Notes under the pieces: generated by a model | The model's input: only the letters and a program-made list of their open reading frames with translations | Told to the model about the DNA's origin: nothing | The model's database searches: none | Origin: Isoetes taiwanensis | Taxonomy: Eukaryota; Streptophyta; Lycopodiopsida; Isoetales; Isoetaceae | Length of the DNA: 64,000 nt | Direction: 5' to 3' | Assembly: GCA_021234155.1 (NCBI GenBank) | Contig: JAJEKV010000073.1 | Coordinates: 4,376,001-4,440,000, forward strand | Made by a program: the position numbers and the translations under genes | In this document: in pieces, positions 33,354 through 44,630 of the stretch | Numbering within the stretch: position 1 is the stretch's first letter | How the letters are laid out: the number at the start of each line of letters is the position of its first letter

Positions 33354-34066
33354 TCAGTGGTTCTCACGTTGAGATGTACAGGCAAACAGATGCGTACAGG
33401 TACGGATAAAGAAGGATCACAAGGCACTAAAGTTGTACCTAGATGCTAGTTTCCTTCGCAAGCTCTGGGATGCAGATACTCAGACACACATTAAGATGGC
33501 ACACTATCAGCAGCAAGTCAATTATATGCTCACGAGAGGCCGACACCAGTACTTGTGCACCCATTTGCCCATGAAGAAACGCAAACTTATAGCTTCTATT
33601 CGCACGGGTGCACATCGTCTCTGCATCGAGACGGGGCATTGGACTCGAGAGGCACGGGAGGATAGGCTTTGTCAACGTTGCCACCAGGGCGCCATTGAAG
33701 ATGAGTGTCATGCCCTTCAGATCTGCGCAGCGTTTGTCTATATCTGAGTGCGGTATGTTCAGTTAGTTGTGCCGCTGCATGAGTTATTGAATACTGCGTC
33801 CGTGGGCTTGTTGGGGTCATACCTTCAGGAGGTTATGGATACACAGACTCAGTTGTGTCCTCCGAGACAATACTGAATTGTCCTATACAATTGTACAGTG
33901 TACCGAACATACTTATTACTGCTAAGGTTTTTCCTTCGAAAACCCTTTAGGGCGTGGGTTTTTTAATCATGACAGTAATACGCTTGCTGCTCTCTTTTTA
34001 TTTGGATCCCATAGGCCAATTGGTCTACGTGGACGATAAAAAAATCTATTCTATTCTATTCTAATC

Positions 34067-35217
34067 CATTCGCAAATTTCCTTTTAAACTTGTCCCCCTT
34101 TCTTGAAAAAACCTCAATCCATTCGCAAATTCCCTTTTCCAATCAATCCTGTTTTCTCAAAAATACCCCAATATTCCCTTTTGACCCGATCATTTTTTCT
34201 TGACAATACCCCATGTGATTTGCAATCCCTTACTTTTACTAATTTTCCAAATTAAAAATTACCTTTCTTTCAAGAATTCTATGTCTCTACTAAGGGTGAG
34301 ATTCCACTACGGCAGTTCTTAATGTGGCAGTTCACGTCCACAAATCAGGAAGAGCCATCTTGCAAAATGATGAAGGAGCTTAGATTCCATTAGTGGCAAT
34401 TAAGAGCGGCAATTTAGGTTTGGCATTAGGCTCAGTTTAGTGTATAATTGCCAAAAATGCTGCTCTAACTACCAGGAGATGAGGGCTGGAGGTTGGCATT
34501 AGGCTCAGTTTAGTGTATAATTGCCAAAAATGCTGCTCTAACTACCAGGAGATGAGGGCTGGAAGTTGGAAGTTACAGCATTAATGGCAAAGTTTAAGTT
34601 AATTCTCACCCTAATTTTCCCCATCTGATATACCCTTCTTTTCAAAAAATCTCACCCTACTTTTTCCCATATGATATACCCTTCTTTTCAAAAATTCTCG
34701 AGGGGATTTGAGCACTTTTTTCTTCGTAGTGCAAGATTTATTACAGAGGGATCATTCTTACCTATGTGTGGGAGCTGCCGTGTTTTCAACTCATTCTCTA
34801 AACTTACTTTTTGTCGTTTTAATATTTATCTTTCAAATTACACAGGCCAGTTTGAGAACTGACTGTTATCAGAAACTCTACTCTATTCATCTTGAGCTAA
34901 GATAGCGACTACTAATATTTTCTTTTTAAAGAAACAAAAAAAGAAAAGTAAATGCATGGAGAAACTGAGAAAATGAGTCAGACGATATTGATGTCATGTC
35001 AGATAGAAGATATTTTATGTTCAGGTCTAACACTGCCACATGCATTATCAAAGCCTGATGAATTTTTTTTTACAGAATGTAAGAAAAAGAGTAAAAGACA
35101 GAGCACAACATTTCTGGGCCTCCAGGCCTACATGCGAAGTGTATATGCTCAAGATTACAACAGGCAGACAGACTGCTCTTCTATTTACATTTCTTTCTAT
35201 ACAGGAAATAGAATCCT
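34067..35217. other. Intergenic with local tandem repeats
   Basis: No gene. Contains a 73-bp perfect or near-perfect duplication (34421-34493 and 34494-34566) and two or three copies of a TTTTCAAAAA(A)TCTC..CCC motif at 34620-34700. Sequence 34100-34260 is pyrimidine-rich. Confidence 0.6.
34421..34566 (+). repeat. 73-bp tandem duplication
   Basis: Two adjacent copies begin TGGCATTAGGCTCAGTTTAG and include CTAACTACCAGGAGATGAGG. Confidence 0.9.
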
Positions 35218-35743
35218 CTAGCGGGGCTGGTGAATGTGGTGCATTGACACTTTCTTCAGAGCCTTGGCAGGTACCTGTGGTATTTTTTCAAGTCGACTAG
35301 GAGATCTGAGTGGAGCAATCACAGCTTGCTTCGGAGACAACACATCTAAGCTTAATAGCTTGATTTCCTTGGCCGCTTCTTTCGCCGGCACCGCTGGCTT
35401 CACATCGCCTCCTATTTTCCAAAAATGCATCAGAACAACAGAATATGCGAAAAAAAACCAGATCATAGCAAGAAATCTGCAACATACCATTATTCGTCTC
35501 TAAACAAGCTTCCTCATCATTCAGAAGCTCCAAATCTTGATCAACAAAGTCGTCGGCGACATCAAAATCGTCTACATCTTGGCTCTGTTCATCCAAAAGA
35601 TGGGATCGCTCGCTAATCCAGTAATCGCGAAAGGCAGGGCATGTGTGTACAAGCTTCCACCATTCCGGCGAGAAATCTTCAGTGGCCAGATATGTAGAGG
35701 GCACAAAGAGGGGCGCATTCGGGTTGAGGGTTGAAGTCGCCAT
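35218..35743 (-). CDS. ERD15: ERD15-like protein (PAM2 motif, CID protein)
   Basis: Two exons, complement(join(35218..35411, 35488..35743)), with a 76-nt GT-AG intron give 149 residues. The N-terminus has STLNPNAPLFVP (residues 4-15), the PAM2 motif that binds the MLLE domain of poly(A)-binding protein. It is followed by the family block EDFSPEWWKLVHTCPAFRDYW, an acidic central region (DVDDFDVADDFVDQDLELL) and the C-terminal IHQPR shared by plant ERD15/CID1 proteins. Family members are small hydrophilic proteins induced by dehydration and pathogens and act in abscisic-acid and stress responses. The start is the Met three residues before the PAM2 motif; an upstream in-frame Met would add an unrelated hydrophobic stretch. 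No lesion is seen, so the gene appears functional. Confidence 0.95.
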
Positions 35744-36530
35744 AGCTACAGCTGAGAGCATCCAACAAAGTAATAAGTTGAGAAATGAAGCAAGTAGGCT
35801 ATGTGCAAAGAGAATCAAACGCACCTCAAATCGCCTTCTTCACGCGGAAACGGTAGATACAGAAAAGTAGAGCAGAGCCGCCCCATTTTGTAGGCCGCTC
35901 GGGAAGTCCTTTCCCTTTCCGGACCTAAAACGCCCGCCCATTCCGAGCCTAAAACACCCAACCCAAACCCCAGTCAGCTTCGGAAAATGACGGCATTTCT
36001 TCGACCCCCGTTATCAGCCACTTTTCCCACGTGCCCAAAATGATTTTCACGATCACATTACAAAAGCTTCGAATTTAGATTTTCAGTTTTTTATCTACAC
36101 ATATCTAACTCATGTAATTCTTATTGGCGAGATGCTTTTCAGATCTAAGGACGACGCGTTTAAGTTTGGCATATTCTGTGTTTCTCGGGGGGCAAAAAAT
36201 AACGTTGTTTAAACAAAAACAAAAAAACACTGTGCGGCACGTTCTTTCTCTCGTTTCCGAGACACGTAGCCACATCCGGGCAGTCTCCCGTGATAATTCT
36301 GGCATGGCAGATCTTCCGCTGCTAGATTGTGACAGTCTGTAGACGAATTGCAGCTAGACAAAGATATGTTGTTCTACACATTACACAATTACTAGTTACT
36401 GTTTGAAATAGACTGGCATGTTCTACACAATTTCATTGCTCCGAAGATTCCTTTGTCCTCTGATATGCCTGATATCGCCTCTTGATGCTTGAATATCATC
36501 ATGAATTGACCTTAAGAATGGTATTTGTTC
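35744..36530. other. Upstream region of the ERD15-like gene
   Basis: Contains the presumptive promoter and 5' leader of the minus-strand ERD15-like gene. GC-rich at 35860-36020 and AT-rich beyond. No coding sequence is recognised and no cis-element could be assigned with confidence. Confidence 0.4.
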
Positions 36531-36579
36531 GCTAAGGATGACAGATGAAGCGCATCGATTGGGCATTCCTGCATTGCTG

Positions 36580-36760
36580 GAGCTCAGATTTCCCATTCTG
36601 TTCCTTCATTACAAGGAACAAATCTTGAATTGCTTTCTTCTTCATTACAAGATTTCCCATTCTATTAAATTCAAGGTTTCCCATTCGGAAATCTTCTTCA
36701 TTACAAGGAAGAAATCTTGAAATGCCTCTTCCCGATGGGAAATCTTGAGAAATCAATTTC
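36580..36760 (+). repeat. Cluster of short repeats (TTTCCCATTC / TTCTTCATTACAAG)
   Basis: TTCATTACAAG occurs four times, TTTCCCATTC four times and AAATCTTGAA(T/A)TGC two or three times in 180 bp, in varying order. No gene. Confidence 0.7.
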
Positions 36761-37126
36761 TGCTTCCTTGAATTGCTTGAAGCATACCTTCTTTCTTTCT
36801 CTTTCGACTTCTGCCTTTCTGCCTGTACATGTCGCGCAGCCACCGCCTCCTTTTAGAAAAGCTCTGCCAGCATGGGAAGACCACGTGGCGGCAACCTATT
36901 AGGCAGGTGCTTCTGCCGGGAATCCATCCTACTGCCCGCCGAAAATCGGCAGCTCCCGTGCCTCAGAGCCGTGGCTCAACCACGTTCAGGTGACCCCCCG
37001 ATTTTAGGGGTGCTCACCCTTCTTAAAGCTATTGGGGTTTAATTCATAACTTAGAATTTTAATATTATTATTATTTCCAATGGTTCTATAACCATTAAAT
37101 GTATTCATTCCATACATTGCCTTTCT

Positions 37127-38498
37127 CATGCATCACACAATCCGGCAACTCATATATGCTGACGATGTCAACCTCATGGCCTATACTCCAGAGGACATGC
37201 AACGTCACCTGGATGCTCTTGACACTTTTTGCCAATTCACTGGCATGCGAGTTAACTTGGCCCCACATTCACTTACCAGGGGCAGGAGGTAGAGGTGGCT
37301 CCGACCTACAAGTACTTGGGGATTGAGTTCTCAACTACCACTCATTGGGATGCACTATCCCGGGTTGCGGGTCACGGGCGGGTTGGAAAGCACTATATGC
37401 CATGCAGTAACAATGACCACAAGGCAGGAGTTGTATGCCTGGGGCCACCAGTCACATTTGTTTCGGGCCTTATTTGAGCCGGTCCTTTTGTATGGGGCAG
37501 AAGTGTAGGGTCCGGTGATATCCCTCAACACCTGGAATGACCTCGAGCAGGTGCAGAAGGCCTTCTTGGCACGGGCCCGGGGGGTGAAGTCCACAGATTC
37601 GTGCGGATCCTACCCAAGAGCGGGCTTTCTACCCCCTTCAGCGGGCTGCATTGGAACGCCATATCGTTTACTTCCAAAAGGTGGTCGCTATGGTCGACAC
37701 GCTTGCCCCACCTTGCTTTGGCCACGACGATGGGTCTCCAACGCTGAAATCCTACGGAAAGACAAGCAAGCTCGGTGGTTCTCACGGGGTGTCGCGGAGC
37801 AAAAGGATGCGCGTCGTGTCGGGACAAAGAAAGACCGCGAGGCACTTAAAGCGTACCTAGATGCTACTTTCCTTCGCAAGCTCACGGGATGCAGAGGCTC
37901 GGCGACGCGTTAAGCGGCACACTATCAACGGCAAGTCAATCCTAGGCTCACAAGAGGCCCACACGGTACTTGTACACACCCAACTGCCCATGAAGAAGCT
38001 AAAGCAGACTTATAGCTTCCATTAAGACGGTGCACATCGCCTCGCATTGAAAGCGGGCGTTGGGCTCGGGAAGCACACGAGCAAAGGCTTTGCGGTGTTG
38101 CCACCGGTAGCGATTGAGGATGAATATCATGCCCTCCAGATCTGCCAGCATTTGCCCATATCCGAGAGCGATATGTTCGATTACTAGTGTCTGGCCAGCC
38201 GTTGCATCAGTTATTATCTATGGCGTCAGTGGGTTTGTTGGGGTCATACCTCCAGGAGGTTATGGATGCACGGACTCGTTTGTGTCCTACGGGACGGTAT
38301 TGAACTGTCCTATGCAATTGTACAGTGTGCCAGCATGCTTATTACTGCTAAGGTTTTTCCCTCGAAAACTCTTCGGGGCGGGGGTTTTTTAATCCTGTCA
38401 GTAATACGCTTGCTGCTCTCTTTTTGTTTGGGTCCCATAGGCCAATTGGTCTCTGTGGACGCTAAAAACCTATTCTATTCTATTCTATTCTATTCTAT
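37127..38498 (+). mobile_element. 5'-truncated second copy of the LINE
   Basis: Begins in the RT at CTCATGCATCA(T/C)A and shares YADDVNLMAYTPEDMQRHL and everything downstream with the 30.4-34.1 kb copy, ending in the same GGACGCTAAAAACC and (TATTC)n tail. Compared with that copy it lacks about 50 bp after GTTAACTTGGCC and the 121-bp duplication. Short indels put it in many frames. 5' truncation is expected of target-primed reverse transcription. Confidence 0.9.
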
Positions 38499-38499
38499 C

Positions 38500-40126
38500 T
38501 TGTTTTTTTTTTTTTTTTTTTAAGGACGAACAAACAAGTTTATTAATCATCAAGAATAAGTACAAAATGAATATTTCTCATCTAGTTGTATAAGCACAAG
38601 AGGGTGCCGCTGGAACATGAGCCTGCGACACCATGTGCTTACTCCATACTAGATAAGTAAAAAGAGAGAAGGCTCTGTTTAAGAGGCTAACCACATTGAA
38701 CATGTAACGGCATCAAATCCGATGTGACTACTGGAATCTCAGGAGAGTTTGAAGATGTAACTTGGGCCTTTGATAAAACAGTATTATCTTCAACCAAATC
38801 AGCCCAATTGGAGTGGAGCAAAGCGCCCGCATGCAACAGAAGGAGCAGAATCATGTATAGCGAGTGCTGAGGAGAGCTGAGATGCAGAGGTGTTACTTAG
38901 CTAACTTTTGAAGTTGATGAAGAGCAGGTGGATGTTTAGGTGGAGGGTGGGCACCACGACGATCAATATCCATGTACTGCCCACAAACCTCTTCAACTTG
39001 CTCTTGCGACCTCTAAATTTCATCCAACCTTTGCCTCTGTTGATCCAGCGGCAGAGGTGTGGGATCAGTGGCTGGAATAGATGTAAAAGAAGTCACAAGG
39101 GGACGAGAGACATCCATTGAAGAAGGAGCAGAGCTAGGAGTAGGATTTGTAGCAGAGGCAACTGGAGGAGCCTGCTGGTAAGACTTATGATACTGAGGGA
39201 ACATGAGAGCCAGCTCCGGGCCATTTAACAATTGTAGCTTGAATGGAAAGAACATGGGCCCACTTTGAACAACAATTATCTGAGGCAGATCACGATGAAT
39301 GGGGCGTGCTACACAAATCTTAGTAATGCCATTGGTTATAGCATGTTGCAGGTAAAGTCCAATCTCACTAGCAATAGCAGAAATGAACTCAGCATCCTGA
39401 AACTCTGGCGGGAAATCTTCAATAGCAATCTAGAATGGGGCCCGTAAGGCATCTGGCTTACCTGGAAAAGAGCCAGGAACATACTGTTGATACGACAAAA
39501 AATGTCTCCACAGAGGATCAACACCTCGTTCTATGAGCTGAGCCACCGGCTCAGAAGACTCAAACATCAGGAGAAAACAACGTTGATCTTTGGCCACGAG
39601 CTTGATGGATTGATATGCAGGAAGCCCTAATTTGTGTAGATGCCCAGATAATCAAGATCCCACGCGCTTCAGATCTAAGAAGGGGCCAATGAAGTAACAA
39701 ACAACAGAGCACGCAACTAATTGCTCCACATGACGAAGGTGAGTCTCATGATGATCTGCACTACAGGGGCCCCAAAACGCTCAAAGGTTGACCTGCACTC
39801 TTGAACCTCATAAAAAATTTCAGCTGGTGGTAACAAACTATCCATGGAGCCCTGCTTGTCCTGCAACTGCTGAAGATATGATGCAACTTCTTTCTTATTA
39901 TTGTCCACCATGGTGGCAATGGCCCATGAGACACGAAATGAGGTGGCTGGAGATGACACACCTTTACATAGCCACTCAGAGAAGCGGACATCTGTAACCC
40001 TTGCCATTGTATCAGAAGACCTCCAAGGTGTAGAGGTCGAGACATGCGGCGTGGTTGAAGAAAAAGGTATGATTGAAAAAAGGCTAATCTTGTTAACTCA
40101 TTGAAGGGAAATAATCCTAACACCAT
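38500..40126 (-). mobile_element. Poly(A)-tailed retroelement relic with DUF4283-like ORF
   Basis: On the minus strand the 3' end reads AATAAACTTGTTTGTTCGTC followed by a run of about 18 A (38503-38521), a polyadenylation signal and tail. Upstream, minus-strand coding includes CFLLMFESSEPVAQLIERGV, then WRHFLSYQQYVPGSFPGKP, EDFPPEFQDAEFISAIASEI and a Pro/Ser-rich tail ending LDQQRQRLDEI. That pattern resembles DUF4283, common in ORF1 of plant L1 LINEs. One in-frame stop (about 39433) replaces the usual Trp. There is no ORF2, so it is either an internally deleted LINE or an ORF1-only retrocopy. It abuts the TATTC tail of the preceding LINE. Confidence 0.6.
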
Positions 40127-40217
40127 ACCATATGATTATTCCCAAACTATCCATTGCCTTGTTACCTCATTGAAGGGAAATAATCCTAACACCATACCAT
40201 ATGATTATTCCCAAACT
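40089..40217 (+). repeat. 60-bp unit duplicated with 69-bp period
   Basis: 40089-40148 and 40158-40217 are near-identical (CATTGAAGGGAAATAATCC, CATACCATATGATTATTCCC). Confidence 0.9.
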
Positions 40218-40229
40218 CCAAATATATTC

Positions 40230-40950
40230 TATTTTCTTCAGTTTTTCATGATTATATTATTTAAACGTAAATGCATCAAAGACCAAGATTCTCTTTTTCT
40301 TTTGCAGAAGCATATCTTTGTAGTTAATAGCTATTGCTTTGGGATGTGGTGTGAGACATTTCATAAGATGTGCTTCATATCCATTAAAGGTGCAATGAGG
40401 GATAAACTTAAGAGATCAAAATCTTCTCTATTAGACTTCTATAAGTGGTATCCCATTGTTTAAGAATGTAATCGCGGTGATGTTGTCATGCCCTGAGCGA
40501 AATAGTACCATTGGTTCAAAGTGTAGAGGAATTTTGTATTAATGATATGCACATAGTTTTCTGCATCGTCAATAATTTCGAGAGCAGGTTTTTAAAACTA
40601 TACCTAGATAGCTTAATCCTTAATGTAAACTGACACTACTACTACTACTGTATAAAGCTACTTCATAAGAGGACATAGTTATGAATGAAACCTGCGAGTA
40701 GCATAAGAAATCGATAGGGAAATCCATAAGATTTTATACAACCTTATCTAGAATATAATGTTGTGTATTTCCACGTTCGTGTCATTCTAGATGTTGACAT
40801 AATACAACTTTATCTAAATTTCATTGTCAATAAAACAACAAAAAAGATAAATGTGTGGGTGGTGTATTTCCGAATTTCCCTATATACTTGGTTGTCATTG
40901 TCGAGTCCTTAGACGATTGTATTGAGAAATTATATGTGAATTAATAGCAT
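40230..40950. other. Non-coding, upstream of Helitron relic B
   Basis: AT-rich with no gene. It may include the Helitron B 5' end, but no defining terminal sequence was recognised. Confidence 0.4.
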
Positions 40951-40953
40951 GCA

Positions 40954-41728
40954 ATGCCTCGTAAGGAGTGGTTTGCGAGCATATGTAAAGAGGATAGGGA
41001 GAAAATACGAGAGAGGAGGAGAGAACTCCGTCTAAACTTAAGCGAAGAACTAAAAAAAAATAGTGCATGCAAAGAAAAGAGAGTCATTTGTGAATTTGCC
41101 TGAGGAAGATAGAGAAAGAATACGTGAAAGATCTAGAGAAAGAAATAGATTGTTACATGCAAATTTAACCAAAGAAGACAGAGAAATAATTAACGAAAGA
41201 TGTAGACAAACAGAGCTAATTAGTCTAAACCCTTCTGCAATACACAACATACCTGTGGATACTGATGAGACCATAGACGTCAATGATTTACATGTCCCTT
41301 CTACTTCGAGTGAATATCAATTCCCTTTGACATTGAGTGAGCATCAAAGAAGAGAAAAGCATGATAGGCTCATGGATATTGCAAGAAAGCATCGGAACAT
41401 GGATGAGAGAGAAATTACAACCAGTATATACCATGATCAAGTAACTGTCGACCCTGCTAGTATTGAAAACACGCCACAACAAATGATTGAATCTACTGAG
41501 CAAGCTGCATCAAATAGTGGATTTGTATATGCGACGAGTGAACAAAACTATACATTGCGGGAACCAAGAGACCAATCCACGTTACATTGGCAAGCTCGAG
41601 CGCAACATATGAGTTCAACGATAAAACGTACTTATGCTATGGGTACATGGAATAAGAGGTGTACATATTGCGATATTTCGTTGCTCAATAGTGAACAGAA
41701 TGGATATTGCTGCAACAATGGGAGATGA
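40954..41728 (+). pseudogene. Helitron protein N-terminal region with zinc-finger-like motif
   Basis: Begins MPRKEWFASICKEDREKIRE and shifts frame after a nine-base A-run near 41055 to continue VNLPEEDRERIRERSRERN. Repeated EDRE(R/K)I(R/N)ER units look like duplicated basic motifs. It ends KRCTYCDISLLNSEQNGYCC followed by NNGR, the Cys-rich motif that precedes the Rep domain in plant Helitron proteins (CxxC...CCxxGK). A stop immediately follows, then LPPLPPLPAVL, as in intact relatives. Confidence 0.8.
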
Positions 41729-43540
41729 TTATTACCACCACTACCTCCTTTGCCAGCAGTACTCAACATTTATACATCACTCGAGGTTTCAATGCCGTAA
41801 CTAGGAGAGTAAACAATCTATTTTGTTTTAGTGTGCTCGGAGTTGGCGGTGGGTTTGTGCCTTTGGATTTCCCATCATATGTGACAATTACAGGATGTAC
41901 ATACCACCATTTTCTTCCAATGTCAGACCCTGGAAATCCTATACACTGGTACATCTATGATGAATCACAACGTTATACACGGGCTGGACAATTGGAGGTA
42001 CCTTTTCAATGGATTGGAATTGTTGGTTCAGTTCTCAATCAAATAAATCCATTTATTCGAAACCTTCGTACTATGGGAAGCTTGCGCATACCTTCTGCAT
42101 ACATAACAATTCAGGGAGCGATTGCAAGCGACGAGATTGCTGCCATTGCAGAGGTTAACAACACAACCGAAATTAGACCTCGAGTTGCTGGTTTTTGGGT
42201 CCAAAATGAAGGACAACCAACCTTCATGAACATCCTCGATCCAATGTACGAGCCGCTACAATATCCGCTTTTCTTTCCGCACGGTACGCTAGGTTGGGGA
42301 CCCGAAAATGAACATGGCCTGACACAATTACAGTGGTACAGGACAAGACTGTTACATGAAGATCGATTCTTATGTCTAGGTCGTTTATGCAGAGAGTATT
42401 TAGTCGATATGTATTCGAGAGTAGAAGATGCACGTTTGAATTATTTCAGAACATCAGCTTTTAGAAATAGGAGGATACGGTATGATGAGGATTACTCAGA
42501 ACGAGAAAACGATGACCAAAATGATATCATATTGCCTGCATCATTCTTAGGGTGTAAGAGATGGTGCTCTGTGCAAGTTGCAGATGCATTTGCTCTTTCT
42601 AGAGCGAAAGGCCGCCCCACATTATTCATCACAATGACAACAAATACGAATTGGCAAGAAATAAGACTTGCACTCAACCATGGGCAAACAACTGCAGATG
42701 CTCCTATAATCATTGTTCGATGCTTTCATGGAAGGTTACAACGACTAAAAGAGCTACTTCGCAAACTCTTTCAACATGTATCGTATATGATACATGTCAT
42801 AGAATTTCAAAAATGAGGATTGCTGCATGCACATCTTGTGTTGCGTACAGAGCCTGATATACCAATTGATAGTACCGATCAAATTATCTCTGCCAAATTT
42901 CCAACAGACCTAGTTCTACGAGGTCAAGTTGAAAAGTTTATGATACATAGATATACAGAAAGATGCTCTGCAAATAATACATCTTGCATTTACGACTACC
43001 CAAAACCTATAAATCCAACAACCCACCTTGAGTTAAGAGGTTATGTACAATATAGAGGGAGGTCTGTAGATGACGTATGGGTTGCTCCATACAATGCTTT
43101 TCTTCTTCATGAACTAGATTGTCATATCATGGCGGATATCGCATCTACTGTTCACGTGTTTTCCTATCTCTATGGGTACATATATAAAGGACTCGACAGT
43201 ACTAATTTTCAAGTAACTTAAGAGAGGCATATGGTTGATGCACAACCCTCATTAGGAGTTAGGGAGCAGGGAACACACATCATGAGATAGACACCTGAAA
43301 ATGAACTAGCAACGCATGAAGGACGAGCACCTAGAAACGAAATACGAGACTACATAAAGGCACGATATTTGTCAGCCGCAGAGGCAACATGGAGAACAAT
43401 GTCCTATCACATAATGGATAAGTCACCCTCTGTCAAATGTCTTCTATTCCACTTACTGCTGCCAAATACCAGGTCACTTCTGGGCCGCTATTTCTTACGA
43501 CCCCTAGATTCAACGTTTGAATATGTTGAGTACATATAAT
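41707..43540 (+). pseudogene. Helitron Rep (HUH, two-tyrosine) domain
   Basis: ORF 41707-42816 has GFWVQNEGQPTFMNILDPMY, PLQYPLFFPHGTLGWGPENE and RPTLFITMTTNTNWQEI, then VRCFHGRLQRLKEL and EFQK. A TGA at 42814 replaces the Arg before the HUH motif LLHAHLVLRTEPDIP. ORF 42820-43221 continues through DDVWVAPYNAFLLHELDCH to the tyrosine motif YLYGYIYKG. After two stops, RNEIRDYIKARYLSAAEATW and RSLLGRYFLRPLDSTFEYV follow up to 43540. Both catalytic motifs (H-A-H and the Tyr pair) are intact, so the stops are the main lesions. Confidence 0.88.
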
Positions 43541-43603
43541 GCAGCAGCAGGACTGTAATCCACTGACCACTTAGAACAAGAGCGAATAAAGTTCACGGGA
43601 TAA

Positions 43604-43633
43604 AACAAAGTTTAAATTGAAACGCACTTATTT
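43604..43633 (+). repeat. Left TIR of the inserted element
   Basis: Pairs with 46946-46975. Just inside are a second AAACGCACTTT motif and a GAATCTTCAAAAGATTC palindrome (43655-43671). Confidence 0.85.
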
Positions 43634-44210
43634 GCTCCAAACGCACTTTAAAAGGAATCTTCAAAAGATTCCCTAAAATTCCCTCAAAAAGGTCCATTTT
43701 CGCGGTCTGTGCGTGACAAGTGTGACAATTTTGACAATTCAGGTACCCTTTGAGGGGGTAATTGTACTCAGATGCCATGAAAAAATGTTCATTACCATTT
43801 TTCAGCCCCCTAATTTGGTTTAAAAAATTAGTAGAAATTTCAAGAACTCCAAAAACTAGACATTGAAAAAAACAACAAGTGCATTGATGAGTCATCCTCT
43901 GACTCTTCAAGCCATGATCACCAAAGCTATTTGTGTCCACTGCCCCACCATCAAAAGATGTTCCTCAACACTGTTCACTTATGAAACTTCATCGTCATCT
44001 GTAACAAACTTTTTGGCAGTTTCACCCAACCCACATGTTGTCATTTGAGCCCTAAAATGTGTTTCCGACTTGCCAAATGTTGGCCAAGTAACCATACAAC
44101 ATGGCTTTATGTTTTTTAGCTTTAGTTCGCAGGCTTTGATTTTTCCCACGTTATTGAATGGTAGAAATTTGTACTACACGGGAGCTTAGGAGGCTTTGCA
44201 CCAAACGGTA

Positions 44211-44630
44211 TGAGCTCAAGCGGTATAAATTTATACCGCATGAGCTCAAGCGGTATAAATTTATACGACGTGAGTTCAAGCGAGTGGTATAAATTTATAC
44301 TGCCTGTGAACTCGAATGGTATAAATTTATACCGACAAAGGAAGCGCGAAAGTGGTATAAATCTAAAAATTTAAACTTCGAGTGGTATAAATTTATATAC
44401 AGCCTATGAGCTTAAGCAAAGTATAAGTTTATACCATTACCCCACATGAAAACAACGGAGGAGTATAAATTTATACTAGAATTGTTTTTACAAATTTTCT
44501 TATAAATCCAATACAATTTTACACAAGGAAATTATATTGGATGGATCTTAATTCATGGCTTTAACGTGACAGGGCGCAGATATAACGGCTAAAACATGGC
44601 AGATGCTTTTGACGGTATAAATTTATACCG
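44211..44630. repeat. Array of GTATAAATTTATAC palindromes
   Basis: Nine copies (44221, 44251, 44287, 44318, 44354, 44384, 44421, 44463, 44613) of a perfect or near-perfect palindrome with core GTATAAATTTATAC. The first and last extend to the 18-bp CGGTATAAATTTATACCG. The first units repeat with a 30-34 bp period together with a TGAGCTCAAG linker, itself centred on the palindrome GAGCTC. The palindrome contains TATAAAT on both strands. No ORF crosses it. It resembles a multi-site protein-binding array or satellite seed rather than coding DNA. Confidence 0.85.

Larger units (their letters stand above)
30366..34066 (+). mobile_element. Non-LTR retrotransposon (LINE) with endonuclease and RT, decayed
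   Basis: An apurinic-type endonuclease domain is followed by RT and a C-terminal region, and by a 3' end with TTGGATCCCATAGGCCAATT, GGTCTACGTGGACGATAAAA and (TATTC)n at 34046-34066. The same 3' end is found at 38.5 kb and, on the minus strand, at 23.6 kb, which defines the family terminus. The coding region is broken by several stops and frameshifts and by a 121-bp tandem duplication at 33112-33353. The 5' boundary is approximate. Confidence 0.85.

Noticed and set aside
44211-44630. CRISPR-like array
   Set aside because: Repeat units are palindromes with similar, short and variable linkers rather than unique spacers, and the DNA is plant nuclear.
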